Part shown: in pieces, positions 16,915 to 25,443 of the stretch | How the letters are laid out: every line of letters begins with the position of its first letter | Position numbering within the stretch: position 1 is the stretch's first letter | NCBI GenBank assembly: GCA_963820185.1 | Contig: CAWFYV010000006.1 | Span: forward strand, 165,667 to 229,666 | Source of the DNA: Aquilonibacter sp963820185 | Lineage (GTDB): Bacteria > Vulcanimicrobiota > Vulcanimicrobiia > Vulcanimicrobiales > Vulcanimicrobiaceae | Direction of reading: 5' to 3' | DNA: 64,000 bases | Made by a program: the position numbers and the translations under genes | The notes under the pieces: generated by a model | Database searches by the model: none | What the model was told of the DNA's origin: nothing | What the model saw: the letters and a program-made list of their open reading frames with translations, nothing else

Positions 16915-17304
16915 TTAGCGCTCGACCGCACCGTTCTGAACCGAGAGCTCCCAGCGATACCCGTCCGGATCGTGAAACCACAGGCCCATATGCGGCGAGC
17001 CCGGCGATGTGGGGCCGATCTCGTCGCCCGGATCTTCCAGTTCTACGCCGTTTTTCTTCATCGTCTCGAGCGCTTCGCGCAGCGCGCGCATACTGTCGAG
17101 GTGAAACGACAAGTGGTCGATCGTGTCCGGATGTGGTGTGCCCTTGTAGAATCCGATGATAATCGCGCCGTTCGTCAGCGCGATGGCCTCATTCGAGCGG
17201 AACATTTCCTGCAGATCGAAGTTCTTGGTCCAAAACTGCGCGCTCTTCTCCGGATCTCTGACGGCAAGGCTGAAATGCCAGACCGCGCCAAGTTTTACTT
17301 TCAC
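16915..17304 (-). CDS. VOC-family (glyoxalase-like) protein
   Basis: 129 residues from a GTG at 17304 with AGAGG 8 bases upstream; the longer open frame upstream is non-coding. The fold is two beta-alpha-beta-beta-beta units: W-H-F-S-L-A-V-R-D at the start, D-H-L-S-F-H-L at about 65, and W-F-H-D-P-D-G-Y-R-W-E-L at the end. His, His and Glu at these places are the usual metal ligands. Members are dioxygenases, lyases or resistance proteins, and the substrate cannot be told. It follows another VOC gene on the same strand by 23 bases, so the two may act together. Confidence 0.8.
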   Translation of the reverse strand: MKVKLGAVWHFSLAVRDPEKSAQFWTKNFDLQEMFRSNEAIALTNGAIIIGFYKGTPHPDTIDHLSFHLDSMRALREALETMKKNGVELEDPGDEIGPTSPGSPHMGLWFHDPDGYRWELSVQNGAVER

Positions 17305-17327
17305 TCCGTACCTCTCACTGATCCGTG

Positions 17328-17690
17328 TTAGCCGTGGTGGAAATAGAAGATGTTCCCGTCCAGATCTTTTACGGTGAATTGCCGTAATCCCCAAGGCTTC
17401 ATTTCTAGTGGCTCCACGATGTTGGCACCTAACGCTTGTAATTCGCCGTACGACGCATCGATGTCTTCGGCAAACACCCAGTGAATCGCAGGTTCGAACG
17501 GTAGCTGCCTTTTCCGAAAGAATATCACCGCACGACCGCGTGACACGGCGCCGATCTCTTTGCCTGGGTAAAGCCAACCGATCTCAAAGCCAAGTGCATC
17601 TCTGTAATGTTGTTGTGCGAGTTCCACATCGATTACCGGCAGCTCCGGAACCGGAGGGCCGATCGAGCTCAGTTCCGCTTTTGTATCCAT
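17328..17690 (-). CDS. VOC-family (bleomycin-resistance/glyoxalase-like) protein
   Basis: 120 residues. I choose the ATG at 17690 because GGAG sits 6 bases upstream; an ATG at 17696 would overlap that site. The motif set is L-P-V-I-D-V-E-L-A near the start, Y-R-D-A-L-G-F-E-I-G-W, H-W-V-F-A-E-D-I, and F-T-V-K-D-L-D-G-N-I-F-Y-F near the end, matching the bleomycin-resistance branch of the VOC superfamily. Metal ligands are incomplete compared with glyoxalase I, so binding rather than catalysis is possible. First gene of a two-gene VOC unit. Confidence 0.8.
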   Translation of the reverse strand: MDTKAELSSIGPPVPELPVIDVELAQQHYRDALGFEIGWLYPGKEIGAVSRGRAVIFFRKRQLPFEPAIHWVFAEDIDASYGELQALGANIVEPLEMKPWGLRQFTVKDLDGNIFYFHHG

Positions 17691-17746
17691 TGACATCTCC
17701 AACACGACCCGGAGGACGGCCGTTGCGGGCACCTGAATAATCAGGT

Positions 17747-17992
17747 GTGCCCAAACAAAAGCTTGGCCCGGTTCATAAACTTCCGTCGGACTTCCGGAAG
17801 GCCATTGAAGCTGACGCCGTTGCAAAGGGTGTGTGGGAAGACATTACACCGTTAGCCCGCAACGAGTGGATCTGCTGGGTTACCTCTGCCAAGAAAGACG
17901 ATACCCGGAGACGCCGCATTACCGTCGGCCTGGATAAAATGCGCAAAGGCATGCGCAGGCCTTGCTGCTGGCCCGGTTGCCCGCACCGTTAA
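17747..17992 (+). CDS. YdeI/OmpD-associated (OmdA-like) small protein
   Basis: 81 residues from a GTG. The sequence L-P-S-D-F-R-K-A-I-E, then L-A-R-N-E-W-I-C-W-V, A-K-K and T-R-R-R-R-I corresponds to the bacteriocin-protection YdeI/OmpD-associated domain (PF13376), which usually has P-s-x-R-R-E-x-v-x-W-i-x-x-A-K-k-x-E-T-R-x-R-R. It is a short, single-domain version. Transcribed divergently from the VOC pair. Function in this family is poorly defined. Confidence 0.7.
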   Translation: MPKQKLGPVHKLPSDFRKAIEADAVAKGVWEDITPLARNEWICWVTSAKKDDTRRRRITVGLDKMRKGMRRPCCWPGCPHR

Positions 17993-18132
17993 TTCAGGAC
18001 ACGCGCGATTGCCATCGCCCAGCCGCGCTCGGTGCGCGTCCGCACGAGGTAGCCGTCCGGGCACTTGTCGTAGACCTGAAATCCGTTGCGGATTGCCTCG
18101 CTCAAACTATCAAAGACCATCAAGCCGTTCAT
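17989..18132 (-). CDS. Small protein of 47 residues, unassigned
   Basis: ATG at 18132 with GAGG and GGAG just upstream; the stop TAA (17991-17989) overlaps the end of the convergent OmdA-like gene. The protein has F-D-S-L-S-E-A-I-R-N-G-F-Q-V-Y-D, then G-Y-L-V-R-T-R-T and G-W-A-M-A-I-A. The codon use and the balanced composition look real. The G-F-x-V-Y-D ... G-Y-L-V-R pattern suggests a tiny two-strand domain. Function unknown. Confidence 0.55.
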   Translation of the reverse strand: MNGLMVFDSLSEAIRNGFQVYDKCPDGYLVRTRTERGWAMAIARVLN

Positions 18133-18268
18133 CTCCGCTTACCTCACTTTCACGCTTAGTATAGGAGCGGTCTCGGACAACCGGCGGAGAGCTTTCCGGG
18201 GAAAAGATTAGAGAATCCCCTCCAGCGAGAGCATGCTGGCTTCGACGGCAGCGGTCAGAAGTATCCCC

Positions 18269-20389
18269 TTACGGATTATTCCCCGGCGTTAGCCCTCGAT
18301 ATTTCAGCAACGGTTCAACGTTGGGATCCGCTCCATAGAATGCCCTGAACATCGGGCCGTAATCCAGTGAATGCCCGCGCGAAAGGATTAGGTCGCGGAA
18401 ACGCTGGCCGTTAGCACGCGTCGGGCCGCCGTGATCGACAAACCATTGGTACGTGTCATCATCGAGCATCTCGCTCCACGCATAGGCGTAGTAGCCCGCT
18501 GCATAGCCGCCGGACCAGATGTGCGCGAAGTACGTGGAGCGATACCGGGGCGGGACCGACGAGAAATCGGTGCCCGAATCCGCGAGCGCTTTCGTTTGAA
18601 ACGCATCCACATTTTGCTTCGGCGCGCTAGCCGGAAGCGTGTGCCACGCCATATCCAGCTCGTCGGCTGCCAGCGCCTCCGCCGATCCGTAGCCTTGATT
18701 GAACTTTCTAGCGAGTAGAATCTTGTCCATTAAGGCCTGCGGCATCGGGGCGCCTGTGCGATAGTCCACCGCATAGTGCTTGAGGAACGCCGGATACATC
18801 GCCCAATGTTCGTTGAATTGCGACGGATACTCCACGAAATCGCGAGCGGTATTCGCACCGGAAAGCGACGCATATTCCTGGTCGGCGAAGAACGCATTGA
18901 GCGCGTGGCCGAACTCGTGGAACATCCCCGTCACGTCGCCGGCGCTGAGGAGCGTGGGTTGCCCCGGTGCACCCTTCGTGAAGTTCTCCACGTTATACAC
19001 CACCGGCTTCGTGCCCCACAGCTTCGACTGATCGACGAACGTGCTCATCCATGCGCCACCGGATTTGTTGTCGCGCTTGAAGAAATCGAAGTACATCAGT
19101 GCCAGCGGCGAGCCGTCCTTGTCGTACACGGTGAAGACGCGCACGTCCGGATTATAGACCGGAATATCGTGCCGCTCTTTGAGCGTAATCCCGTAGAGCT
19201 GGTTCGCCGCGTAGAAGAGCCCGTTCGTGAGCACGTTATTGATCTCGAAGTACGGCCGCACTTGCGCATCGTCGAGGTCGAACTTGGCTTTTCGCACGGC
19301 CTCGGCGTAGTGATTCCAATCCCACGGTTGCACGGCGAACTTCTGCCCCGACGCATCGATCTGCGCTTGGATCTCCTTCGAGTCTTCTTCCACCTTGGTG
19401 CGAGTCGGCGGAATCAACTGTCCGAGGAATTGCTGCACCGCCTGCGGCGTCTTGGCCATCTGGTTGACGAGGGCATTTGCCGCGTAATTCGGGTAGCCGA
19501 GCAATGCCGCACGTTGCGCCCGCAGTTGCGCGATCGACGCAATCGTATCGCGCGTGTCGTTCTTATCGCCCTTTTCGGCGCGATTCCACGACGCCATGAA
19601 CAATTTCTCGCGCACGTCGCGGTTGTCGAGTGATTGGAGCGCCGGCTGCTGCGTCGTATTTTGCAGGGAGAGCATCCATTTGCCTGTCTGGTGGTGCGCT
19701 GCGGCCGCCTGTGCGGCGGAAGCAATGGCCACGTCGCTCATCCCTGCCAGCTCCGCGTTACTGTCGACGACAACCGCGCCCGCCGCGGTCGCGGCAAGCA
19801 ATTTCCGGTCGAACGCCGCTTGCAGGACTGCGAGCTGTTTATCGATGTCGCGCATCTTCGATTTGGCCGCCGGGCTCAAGTTCGCTCCCGCGAGCACAAA
19901 GTTTTGATAGTCTACGCGCACGAGTTGCTGCGACTCGGGATCGAGCTTTAGCGTTGGAAGCTGCTTGTAGACGCGCTTCACGCGGGCAAAAAGCTTCGTA
20001 TTGAGATAGCTCGCGTCTTGCGCTTCGGCCAGCTCGGGCGAGATCGTGTCCTGCACGCTCTGGAGGGTGTCGTCCGTATTCGCTTGAGAAGCCGCAGCGA
20101 ACGCCTGCGAGACGCGGTAAAGCAGCGCACCCGCCTTCTCCATCGCGACGAACGTGTTCGTAAACGTCGGCGGTGCCGGATTGTTGGCAATCGCCTCGAT
20201 CTCGCGCTCTTGCTGGGCAATGCCCGCCCGGAATGCCGGGAGGTAGTCACTGTCCTTGATCCGATCGAAGGGCGGTGCACCAAACGGCAGGGTACTCGGA
20301 GTGAAGAACGGGTTGGTCGCGCTCGGCGCGGGCCCCGACGGAATAGCCAGCAGGGCAAGCATGACAATAGCAGCAGCAAGACGATTCAT
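18269..20389 (-). CDS. Secreted M3-family metallopeptidase (peptidyl-dipeptidase Dcp-like)
   Basis: 706 residues with a signal peptide (about residues 1-23, ending P-S-A-T). The zinc site M-F-H-E-F-G-H-A-L is near residue 490, with the downstream glutamate ligand expected in the E-Y-P-S-Q-F segment about 25 residues later, the M3 arrangement. The N-terminal 200 residues are helical, as in Dcp and oligopeptidase A. It likely trims peptides outside the cytoplasm for nutrition. Monocistronic: the neighbours are convergent or more than 30 bases away. Confidence 0.92.
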   Translation of the reverse strand: MNRLAAAIVMLALLAIPSGPAPSATNPFFTPSTLPFGAPPFDRIKDSDYLPAFRAGIAQQEREIEAIANNPAPPTFTNTFVAMEKAGALLYRVSQAFAAASQANTDDTLQSVQDTISPELAEAQDASYLNTKLFARVKRVYKQLPTLKLDPESQQLVRVDYQNFVLAGANLSPAAKSKMRDIDKQLAVLQAAFDRKLLAATAAGAVVVDSNAELAGMSDVAIASAAQAAAAHHQTGKWMLSLQNTTQQPALQSLDNRDVREKLFMASWNRAEKGDKNDTRDTIASIAQLRAQRAALLGYPNYAANALVNQMAKTPQAVQQFLGQLIPPTRTKVEEDSKEIQAQIDASGQKFAVQPWDWNHYAEAVRKAKFDLDDAQVRPYFEINNVLTNGLFYAANQLYGITLKERHDIPVYNPDVRVFTVYDKDGSPLALMYFDFFKRDNKSGGAWMSTFVDQSKLWGTKPVVYNVENFTKGAPGQPTLLSAGDVTGMFHEFGHALNAFFADQEYASLSGANTARDFVEYPSQFNEHWAMYPAFLKHYAVDYRTGAPMPQALMDKILLARKFNQGYGSAEALAADELDMAWHTLPASAPKQNVDAFQTKALADSGTDFSSVPPRYRSTYFAHIWSGGYAAGYYAYAWSEMLDDDTYQWFVDHGGPTRANGQRFRDLILSRGHSLDYGPMFRAFYGADPNVEPLLKYRGLTPGNNP

Positions 20390-20425
20390 ACGCTGCCAAT
20401 TACGACGAGAAGCGCGTTTTCCCGG

Positions 20426-22000
20426 CTAACTTGGACTGATGAAGTGCGTGACGATCGCATCCGCCGACAGCAGCGCCCGAATGTTTTGCTGCACGGCGTC
20501 GTCGGCGCGCGTAACCCGTTCATGCTGGCGCAAGTGCTCCGCCCACGAATCAACTTCGAAGGTTTCTAAGAATCGCCCGCGTTGCGCGGTATCCTCAAAA
20601 ATGCCCCACACGAAGGCGCCGTCGCGCAAGCGCTCGCGCCGAAGCCACGTAAGGTTTGCAAAAAAAGCTTCACGATTGCTCTCACTGGCGAGCCGGTACT
20701 CGACGGTTACCAGAACAGGGCCGTCGCTTGCATCGACGTCAATATCATCGGAAACGATCGGCTGTGGCCAGCTCATCGAGGGCGTGAGATCGAACTGCGC
20801 GCCCCGCTGCAACTTCCAGTGCCACGACAAGGGAACCGCGAGCAGTATCCCTGCGGCAGAGGCAAAGTGCGCCAAGGGCAAGCCTGCGACCGCAGCGACT
20901 TCACCCCACACCGCGCTGCCAAGCGTCAGCGCTCCGAACATGACGGTGATGTAGATCGAAAGTCCGCGTCCGCGTACCCAATCCGGGAGCGCGACTTGCG
21001 CCGACACGTTGAGCATCGCGATCGCGACGATCCAGCAGACGCCCGCGATCAGGCACGCCGCTAACGCAACGAACGGTTCGCGTGCAAGGCCGAAGAGCAC
21101 GAGCGCGACCGCCGTGCCGATACTTGCGAAGGCGACGAGCCGGTCTGGTCCAATCCGCTCCTTCAACTTCGGCATTGCGAACGAGCCGCACACCGCACCG
21201 AGACCGATCGCGCCGAGTAAAATCCCGTAGATCTGCGGACCACCGTGAATCTGGCTGCGCGCGACGAGCGGCAACAGCGCCCAATAGCTACTCGCGAAGA
21301 GAAAAAACGCGACGCTGCGCGCAAGGGTACTACGCAAGGCTGGGTTGTTGCGCGCGTAGCGAAAGCCGAGCCGAAGGGCGCTGCCGAAACGTTCGACCGG
21401 CAAGGTGCTCGGCGGCCTCTTCGGCTCGCGCCACCAGACGATAGCGGCATTCACGCCGAGGTTGCTTACCGCATCGATAACGAACGGCGCGGCAATTCCC
21501 AGCGGTCCGATAATGGCGCCCGCGACCGCGGGCCCGATCGCGCGACTGACGTTCACGCCCACGCTATTCCAGGAAATGGCGGCAGACAACACACTCTTCG
21601 GAACGAGCTCGGGCGTGACGGCTTGCCATCCCGGCGAGGTCAGTGTACCGAACACGCCAATGAGAAACATGAACAACAAGAGCGACGTCGGCGAAACGTG
21701 ATTCGTCCAGACCATCACGGCAAAAATCGCAGCGACAATCGTGTTGGCGGCTTCGCCCACGATGAGCAATTTACGCCGATCGACGATATCGGTGAGCGCG
21801 CCGGCCGGAAGTGCGAACATGAGCAGCGGTAGCGTGTTGGCGACCTGTACTAGCGAGACGAGGAGCGGATCGGTGGTGAGATCGGTCATGAGCCAGCCGG
21901 CGGCTGCCGAGTACATCCAGCCGCCGATATTCGAGACGACCGTAGCAGTCCAAATGACCGCGAAAGCCTTAAACCGAAACGGACCCCACGCTGAATTCAC
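20426..22000 (-). CDS. MFS transporter (EntS/MFS_3 type) with a C-terminal monooxygenase-like domain
   Basis: 524 residues. About twelve hydrophobic segments occupy residues 10-400, with the MFS_3 hallmark S-N-I-G-G-W-M-Y-S-A-A-A-G-W-L near the start. About 100 soluble residues follow, with P-V-L-V-T-V-E-Y-R, F-L-E-T-F-E-V-D-S-W and H-E-R-V-T-R, the pattern of the antibiotic-biosynthesis-monooxygenase (ABM) ferredoxin-like fold seen at the end of some MFS_3 proteins. Probably an efflux pump; the role of the tail is unknown. The only available start is the GTG at 22000, which abuts an AGGAG sequence unusually closely. Divergent from the hydrolase gene 38 bases away. Confidence 0.85.
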   Translation of the reverse strand: MNSAWGPFRFKAFAVIWTATVVSNIGGWMYSAAAGWLMTDLTTDPLLVSLVQVANTLPLLMFALPAGALTDIVDRRKLLIVGEAANTIVAAIFAVMVWTNHVSPTSLLLFMFLIGVFGTLTSPGWQAVTPELVPKSVLSAAISWNSVGVNVSRAIGPAVAGAIIGPLGIAAPFVIDAVSNLGVNAAIVWWREPKRPPSTLPVERFGSALRLGFRYARNNPALRSTLARSVAFFLFASSYWALLPLVARSQIHGGPQIYGILLGAIGLGAVCGSFAMPKLKERIGPDRLVAFASIGTAVALVLFGLAREPFVALAACLIAGVCWIVAIAMLNVSAQVALPDWVRGRGLSIYITVMFGALTLGSAVWGEVAAVAGLPLAHFASAAGILLAVPLSWHWKLQRGAQFDLTPSMSWPQPIVSDDIDVDASDGPVLVTVEYRLASESNREAFFANLTWLRRERLRDGAFVWGIFEDTAQRGRFLETFEVDSWAEHLRQHERVTRADDAVQQNIRALLSADAIVTHFISPS

Positions 22001-22038
22001 CTCCTGCTATTCGTCGCGCTGCGCTGGGATTTCTACCA

Positions 22039-22782
22039 ATGATTGAGCACCAAATCGAGGTCGTTACGCCTGCGGGGGTTATGGACACGTTCGTCGCTCA
22101 CCCCGAGCGCGACGGGCCGTTTCCCGTGATCTTCTTTTACATGGACGCGCCCGGTATTCGCGAGGAGCTGCGCGATATGGTCCGCCGCCTCGCGTCGGTC
22201 GGCTACGCAGTGGTGCTGCCGAACCTTTACTATCGCGCTGGAACCGGGACGACGCTAGAGCAGTCCCAGATGCGCGAAGGAGAAGCCGAACGCGAGCGGA
22301 TGTGGCAGCTCATGTACAGCCTCAATCACGCGCTTGTTATGGACGATACGCGCGCGCTGCTCGCCTTTATCGACGCACAGCCCTACGCGCGCGCGGACCG
22401 CATCGGCTGCGTCGGTTATTGCATGAGCGGCCAATACGTCTTCAGTGCTGCGGCAGAGTTTCCGGATCGCATTGCGGCGATGGCCTCGCTGTACGGCGTA
22501 GGCCTCGTTACCGATCGGCCCGATAGTCCGCATTTGCGCGCAGACCGCGTCGCGGCGGAAATGTATTTCGGTTGCGCCGAAACAGACAGCTATGCTCCGC
22601 CCGAGGTCGTTGTCGCACTCGAACGCACCCTGGCTGCGACGAGCACGGTATTCGAGGTCGAACGCTATCCCGGAACCGAGCATGGATTCGCGTTTCCCAA
22701 ACGCCCGGCATACAACAAAGCCGCCGCCGAACGCCACTGGGAACGGCTATTTGCGCTCTTTCGCCGACGTCTCGGCGATTAG
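22039..22782 (+). CDS. Dienelactone hydrolase-family protein
   Basis: 247 residues, one alpha/beta hydrolase domain. The nucleophile is Cys in G-Y-C-M-S-G near residue 131, as in dienelactone hydrolase, the catalytic His is in G-T-E-H-G-F-A-F-P near 218, and the acid is probably the Asp in A-E-T-D near 185. DLH enzymes open lactones in chloroaromatic degradation, but many homologues have other or unknown substrates. Its last four bases overlap the convergent MetE-like gene. Confidence 0.88.
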   Translation: MIEHQIEVVTPAGVMDTFVAHPERDGPFPVIFFYMDAPGIREELRDMVRRLASVGYAVVLPNLYYRAGTGTTLEQSQMREGEAERERMWQLMYSLNHALVMDDTRALLAFIDAQPYARADRIGCVGYCMSGQYVFSAAAEFPDRIAAMASLYGVGLVTDRPDSPHLRADRVAAEMYFGCAETDSYAPPEVVVALERTLAATSTVFEVERYPGTEHGFAFPKRPAYNKAAAERHWERLFALFRRRLGD

Positions 22783-23819
22783 CGCTTCGCGGTAGCGGGG
22801 ACGTAGCGCGTTCTCATGGAGCGCGCACCCTCGCCGAGGGCGCGAAGCTTCGCATACGCGACGTCGCGTGACATCGGGGCCATGCCGCAGTTGGTTGTTG
22901 GGCTGATCGATTCTGCAGGCAAATATTCGAGCGCTGTTTCGATCGTTCGTACGACGTCCTCCGGCCGCTCGATTTCATCGGAGGCGACGTCGATGCAGCC
23001 AATCGCGACCGATTTCGTTTTGAGATGCGCAAGGACGCGCGGCGGGACGCGCGACCCGGCGAGCTCGATCGCAACCTGGTCGATGTTACTGCGCGCCAGC
23101 ATCGGAAGCACGATGTCGTATTGATCCCAATGCTCGCCGAGCGAACGCTTCCAATCGTTGTTCGCTTGAATCCCGTAGCCATAGCAAACGTGGACGGCCG
23201 TCTTGCACGGCACGTCGCGAATACACGCGTTGAGGGCGTCGATACCCCACTCGTCAACCTCTTCGAAGAACACGTTGAAGGCTGGTTCATCGAGCTGCAC
23301 GACATCGAGACCGAGCGCGCAAAGGTCGAGGATCTCGTCGTGGATTACGTCGGCGAAAGCGAACGCGAGATCGCGCCGCGAGCCGTAGTGGCCGTCAAAC
23401 AGGGTATCCACGATCGTCATTGGCCCGGGAATCGTGATCTTTAGCGTTCGATCGGTCACGCTGCGCGCGAACCGAACCTCTGCCGCATGCACGCTGCTGG
23501 GGCGGCGAATCGGCGCAACGACGCTCGGGCAATCGGCTTCGTAGCGGTCGCCGCGAATACCGCGCCGCACCTTCTTCTCAAAGTCGACGCCTTCGACGCC
23601 GGCGACAAATCCATGCACGAAGTGTTGACGCGACTGTTCGCCGTCGGTCACGACGTCGATCCCGGCGTGCTCCTCTTCGAAGAGCGCAATCCTTGTCGCA
23701 TCGCGCATCGCTTCGGCTAGGGCATCGCCGCTTTGGTGCCATTCCGGCCAGAGGCGTTCGGTCTCAGCGAGCCAAGATGGTTTGGGGAGACTGCCGGCAA
23801 TCGTCGTTGGAAAGAGCAT
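22779..23819 (-). CDS. Cobalamin-independent methionine synthase-like protein (short MetE form)
   Basis: 346 residues, corresponding only to the C-terminal catalytic barrel of MetE. It starts T-T-I-A-G-S-L-P-K-P, has the D-E-P-A-F motif near 185, H-V-C-Y-G near 220 (zinc ligands His and Cys), and N-C-G-M-A-P near 320 (third zinc Cys region). Short MetE-like proteins are split between true methionine synthases using other methyl donors and enzymes of unknown reaction, so the exact substrate is uncertain. It stands alone with no methionine genes nearby. Confidence 0.8.
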   Translation of the reverse strand: MLFPTTIAGSLPKPSWLAETERLWPEWHQSGDALAEAMRDATRIALFEEEHAGIDVVTDGEQSRQHFVHGFVAGVEGVDFEKKVRRGIRGDRYEADCPSVVAPIRRPSSVHAAEVRFARSVTDRTLKITIPGPMTIVDTLFDGHYGSRRDLAFAFADVIHDEILDLCALGLDVVQLDEPAFNVFFEEVDEWGIDALNACIRDVPCKTAVHVCYGYGIQANNDWKRSLGEHWDQYDIVLPMLARSNIDQVAIELAGSRVPPRVLAHLKTKSVAIGCIDVASDEIERPEDVVRTIETALEYLPAESISPTTNCGMAPMSRDVAYAKLRALGEGARSMRTRYVPATAKR

Positions 23820-23878
23820 CGTCAGACCGTACTCCTACAGGCCTTAACCTCCTCCGTCGCCCAGAATTGCGCATATTG

Positions 23879-24043
23879 ATGAGTGTCCGAAAGAGCGGCG
23901 GCCCGCGTTCGTGTTATAAGAAAAGCGGAGCGCCAAAGGCCGCGTTCAAAACGCGAAAAGCGGCGGAGCGCGCCATCCCGCGCACGAGCATCGGTCTGCG
24001 GCCCTACGCATGCCCGTTGCACGGGTGGCATTTGGGGCATTGA
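23879..24043 (+). CDS. Small basic Cys/His protein, 54 residues
   Basis: The convincing part of a longer open frame begins at the ATG 23879. It is rich in Lys and Arg and ends R-P-Y-A-C-P-L-H-G-W-H-L-G-H. This C-P-x-H-x-W-H-L-G-H ending, after a C-Y-K-K segment, resembles small bacterial proteins with one Cys/His metal site; the earlier C-Y could supply a further ligand. The upstream portion of the open frame overlaps the MetE-like gene start and is not coding. Function unknown. Confidence 0.5.
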   Translation: MSVRKSGGPRSCYKKSGAPKAAFKTRKAAERAIPRTSIGLRPYACPLHGWHLGH

Positions 24044-24047
24044 GCGA

Positions 24048-24515
24048 TCAGGTCTTGTTGCACACTTGATGGGTGTGAGCCGCGTGGCCGCGTAGTACCA
24101 AGACGAAGTCGATCGTGTATTTTGCGGCGGAAAGCGTACGCAGCGTGAACCTATCGTTTGGACCCATCGCATCCAAACCGATCCAGGTCTGCGTCTTTGC
24201 ATCCGGCGCGTCCTTGCTTTTAAAGGTTCCGTAGTCGCCAAAACTATCAACGAAATCGTACACCCAGCCATGCGCGTTAGGATCAGGTCCAAGAAATCCA
24301 TCGTACGTGCGCGCGGGTCGACCCATCCCGGCGGCAACCCTCCCAGAAATGTGTATCCACTTCCCGCCCATAGTGGCGGTGTTGTGATCGGTCTCCATCT
24401 GCCTACCGCCGGAACTGCTAATGGTGCAGCTCCAGGTTCCCTCGAGGAACGCCATGTGCTGCATCGGCGGCAGGGCCGGTGCGAGCAATACGAGGATCAC
24501 GAAGGACGCGAACAT
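24048..24515 (-). CDS. Secreted small beta-rich protein, unassigned
   Basis: 155 residues with a short signal peptide (about 1-17). The mature part begins M-A-F-L-E-G-T-W-S-C-T, like other exported lipocalin-type domains that start L-x-G-x-W, and ends with a single Cys, C-N-K-T, that could pair with the first. About eight strands are suggested. Neighbours do not share a pathway. Function unknown. Confidence 0.6.
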   Translation of the reverse strand: MFASFVILVLLAPALPPMQHMAFLEGTWSCTISSSGGRQMETDHNTATMGGKWIHISGRVAAGMGRPARTYDGFLGPDPNAHGWVYDFVDSFGDYGTFKSKDAPDAKTQTWIGLDAMGPNDRFTLRTLSAAKYTIDFVLVLRGHAAHTHQVCNKT

Positions 24516-24553
24516 GCCAGGGTGTTGCGATATGGGCAGCAGAATATCCCCGG

Positions 24554-25213
24554 GTGCCCAAGAACGACTGGTACCGGAAGACCACGTGGACGAGCGACGA
24601 CGCTGAGGACTTTTTTGCGGAGCTAGCTCGCTCGCGGACCGACATCCATCGCGTGCAGTACCTAAAAACGCAAGCGCTCACGCTCAAGGATGCCGAGCAG
24701 TACCACGCCGCGCTCGAGTTGGTCGATATTGCGATCGAGAAATTTCCCAATCGAGAGACGACGCAGGTTCGCAAGCTTCGGGCGGAGTGCCTTTGGGCCT
24801 TGGGCGAACGTGAACAGTCATTGGGGGCATACCGCGCCGCGTTCCAAGCGCAGCGCGAGCAACGCAACATTCTCTGCAATGTCGCGCTGGCATTTGCGGA
24901 AGCGTTTCACGACGTTGACGATGGGGCGTACCGCGTGGAGCTCCTCGAACTTCTGCGCGAGGAAGTCGCCCAACCCGAGTCATTTGGGCCGTTTCTCGAG
25001 TTCCGGTACGCACTGATGTTTACGCGACTTCTTGCCGGTCTCGGCGACACGAACGCTGCCGCGAAGTGGGCAGACCGCGCGCTCACCGCGCAGCGCGCGA
25101 AGATCTCCGGCCTCCGGCATTATAAACGGGTAGGCTGGGCAAGCGGCGTTGATGAGGGCACCGAAATATGGCTGCGGCAACTCGCCGCGAGCGGCGACAC
25201 CCGGAACACCTAG
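24554..25213 (+). CDS. TPR-like repeat protein
   Basis: About 219 residues from the GTG at 24554 (start P-K-N-D-W-Y-R-K-T-T-W); the longer frame overlaps the divergent gene and is not used. Helical repeats fit TPR spacing: A-L-E-L-V-D-I-A-I-E-K-F-P, L-R-A-E-C-L-W-A-L-G and A-K-W-A-D-R-A-L. The N-terminal D-W-x-R-x-x-T-W block recurs in unassigned bacterial TPR proteins. No signal peptide. It probably mediates protein binding; partner unknown. Confidence 0.65.
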   Translation: MPKNDWYRKTTWTSDDAEDFFAELARSRTDIHRVQYLKTQALTLKDAEQYHAALELVDIAIEKFPNRETTQVRKLRAECLWALGEREQSLGAYRAAFQAQREQRNILCNVALAFAEAFHDVDDGAYRVELLELLREEVAQPESFGPFLEFRYALMFTRLLAGLGDTNAAAKWADRALTAQRAKISGLRHYKRVGWASGVDEGTEIWLRQLAASGDTRNT

Positions 25214-25215
25214 CG

Positions 25216-25410
25216 TCAATCGTCACGTTCGGCCGACTCGACGACAGGATCGCCGCCTTCTTCTATGCGGACGGCAAAAGAGATCGGACTGCAGCAAATC
25301 GGGCAGTCCTCGACGAAGCGTTGACGCGCACCGGCTGTTGGGTCGACGCCGACGTGGTTTTCCCGGCCGCAGTAGGGACAGATGTAGGCGGCATCGTGCT
25401 CGAGTGGCAT
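25216..25410 (-). CDS. CPXCG-type small zinc-ribbon protein
   Basis: 64 residues from the ATG at 25410 with GAGAG in front; the longer frame is discarded. C-P-Y-C-G near residue 11 and C-P-I-C-C near 37, then a hydrophobic and acidic tail, match the CPXCG family (PF14255), small proteins thought to bind one zinc. The distance between the Cys pairs is normal for the family. Function unknown. Overlapped on the other strand by the upstream part of a discarded frame. Confidence 0.72.
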   Translation of the reverse strand: MPLEHDAAYICPYCGRENHVGVDPTAGARQRFVEDCPICCSPISFAVRIEEGGDPVVESAERDD

Positions 25411-25443
25411 CGCTCTCATGCTAACACAAGGAACGAAAAAGCT

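Noticed and set aside
18776..19633. Plus-strand frame opposite the M3 peptidase
   Set aside because: Composition is that of an antisense high-GC shadow, and the peptidase frame has the zinc motif.
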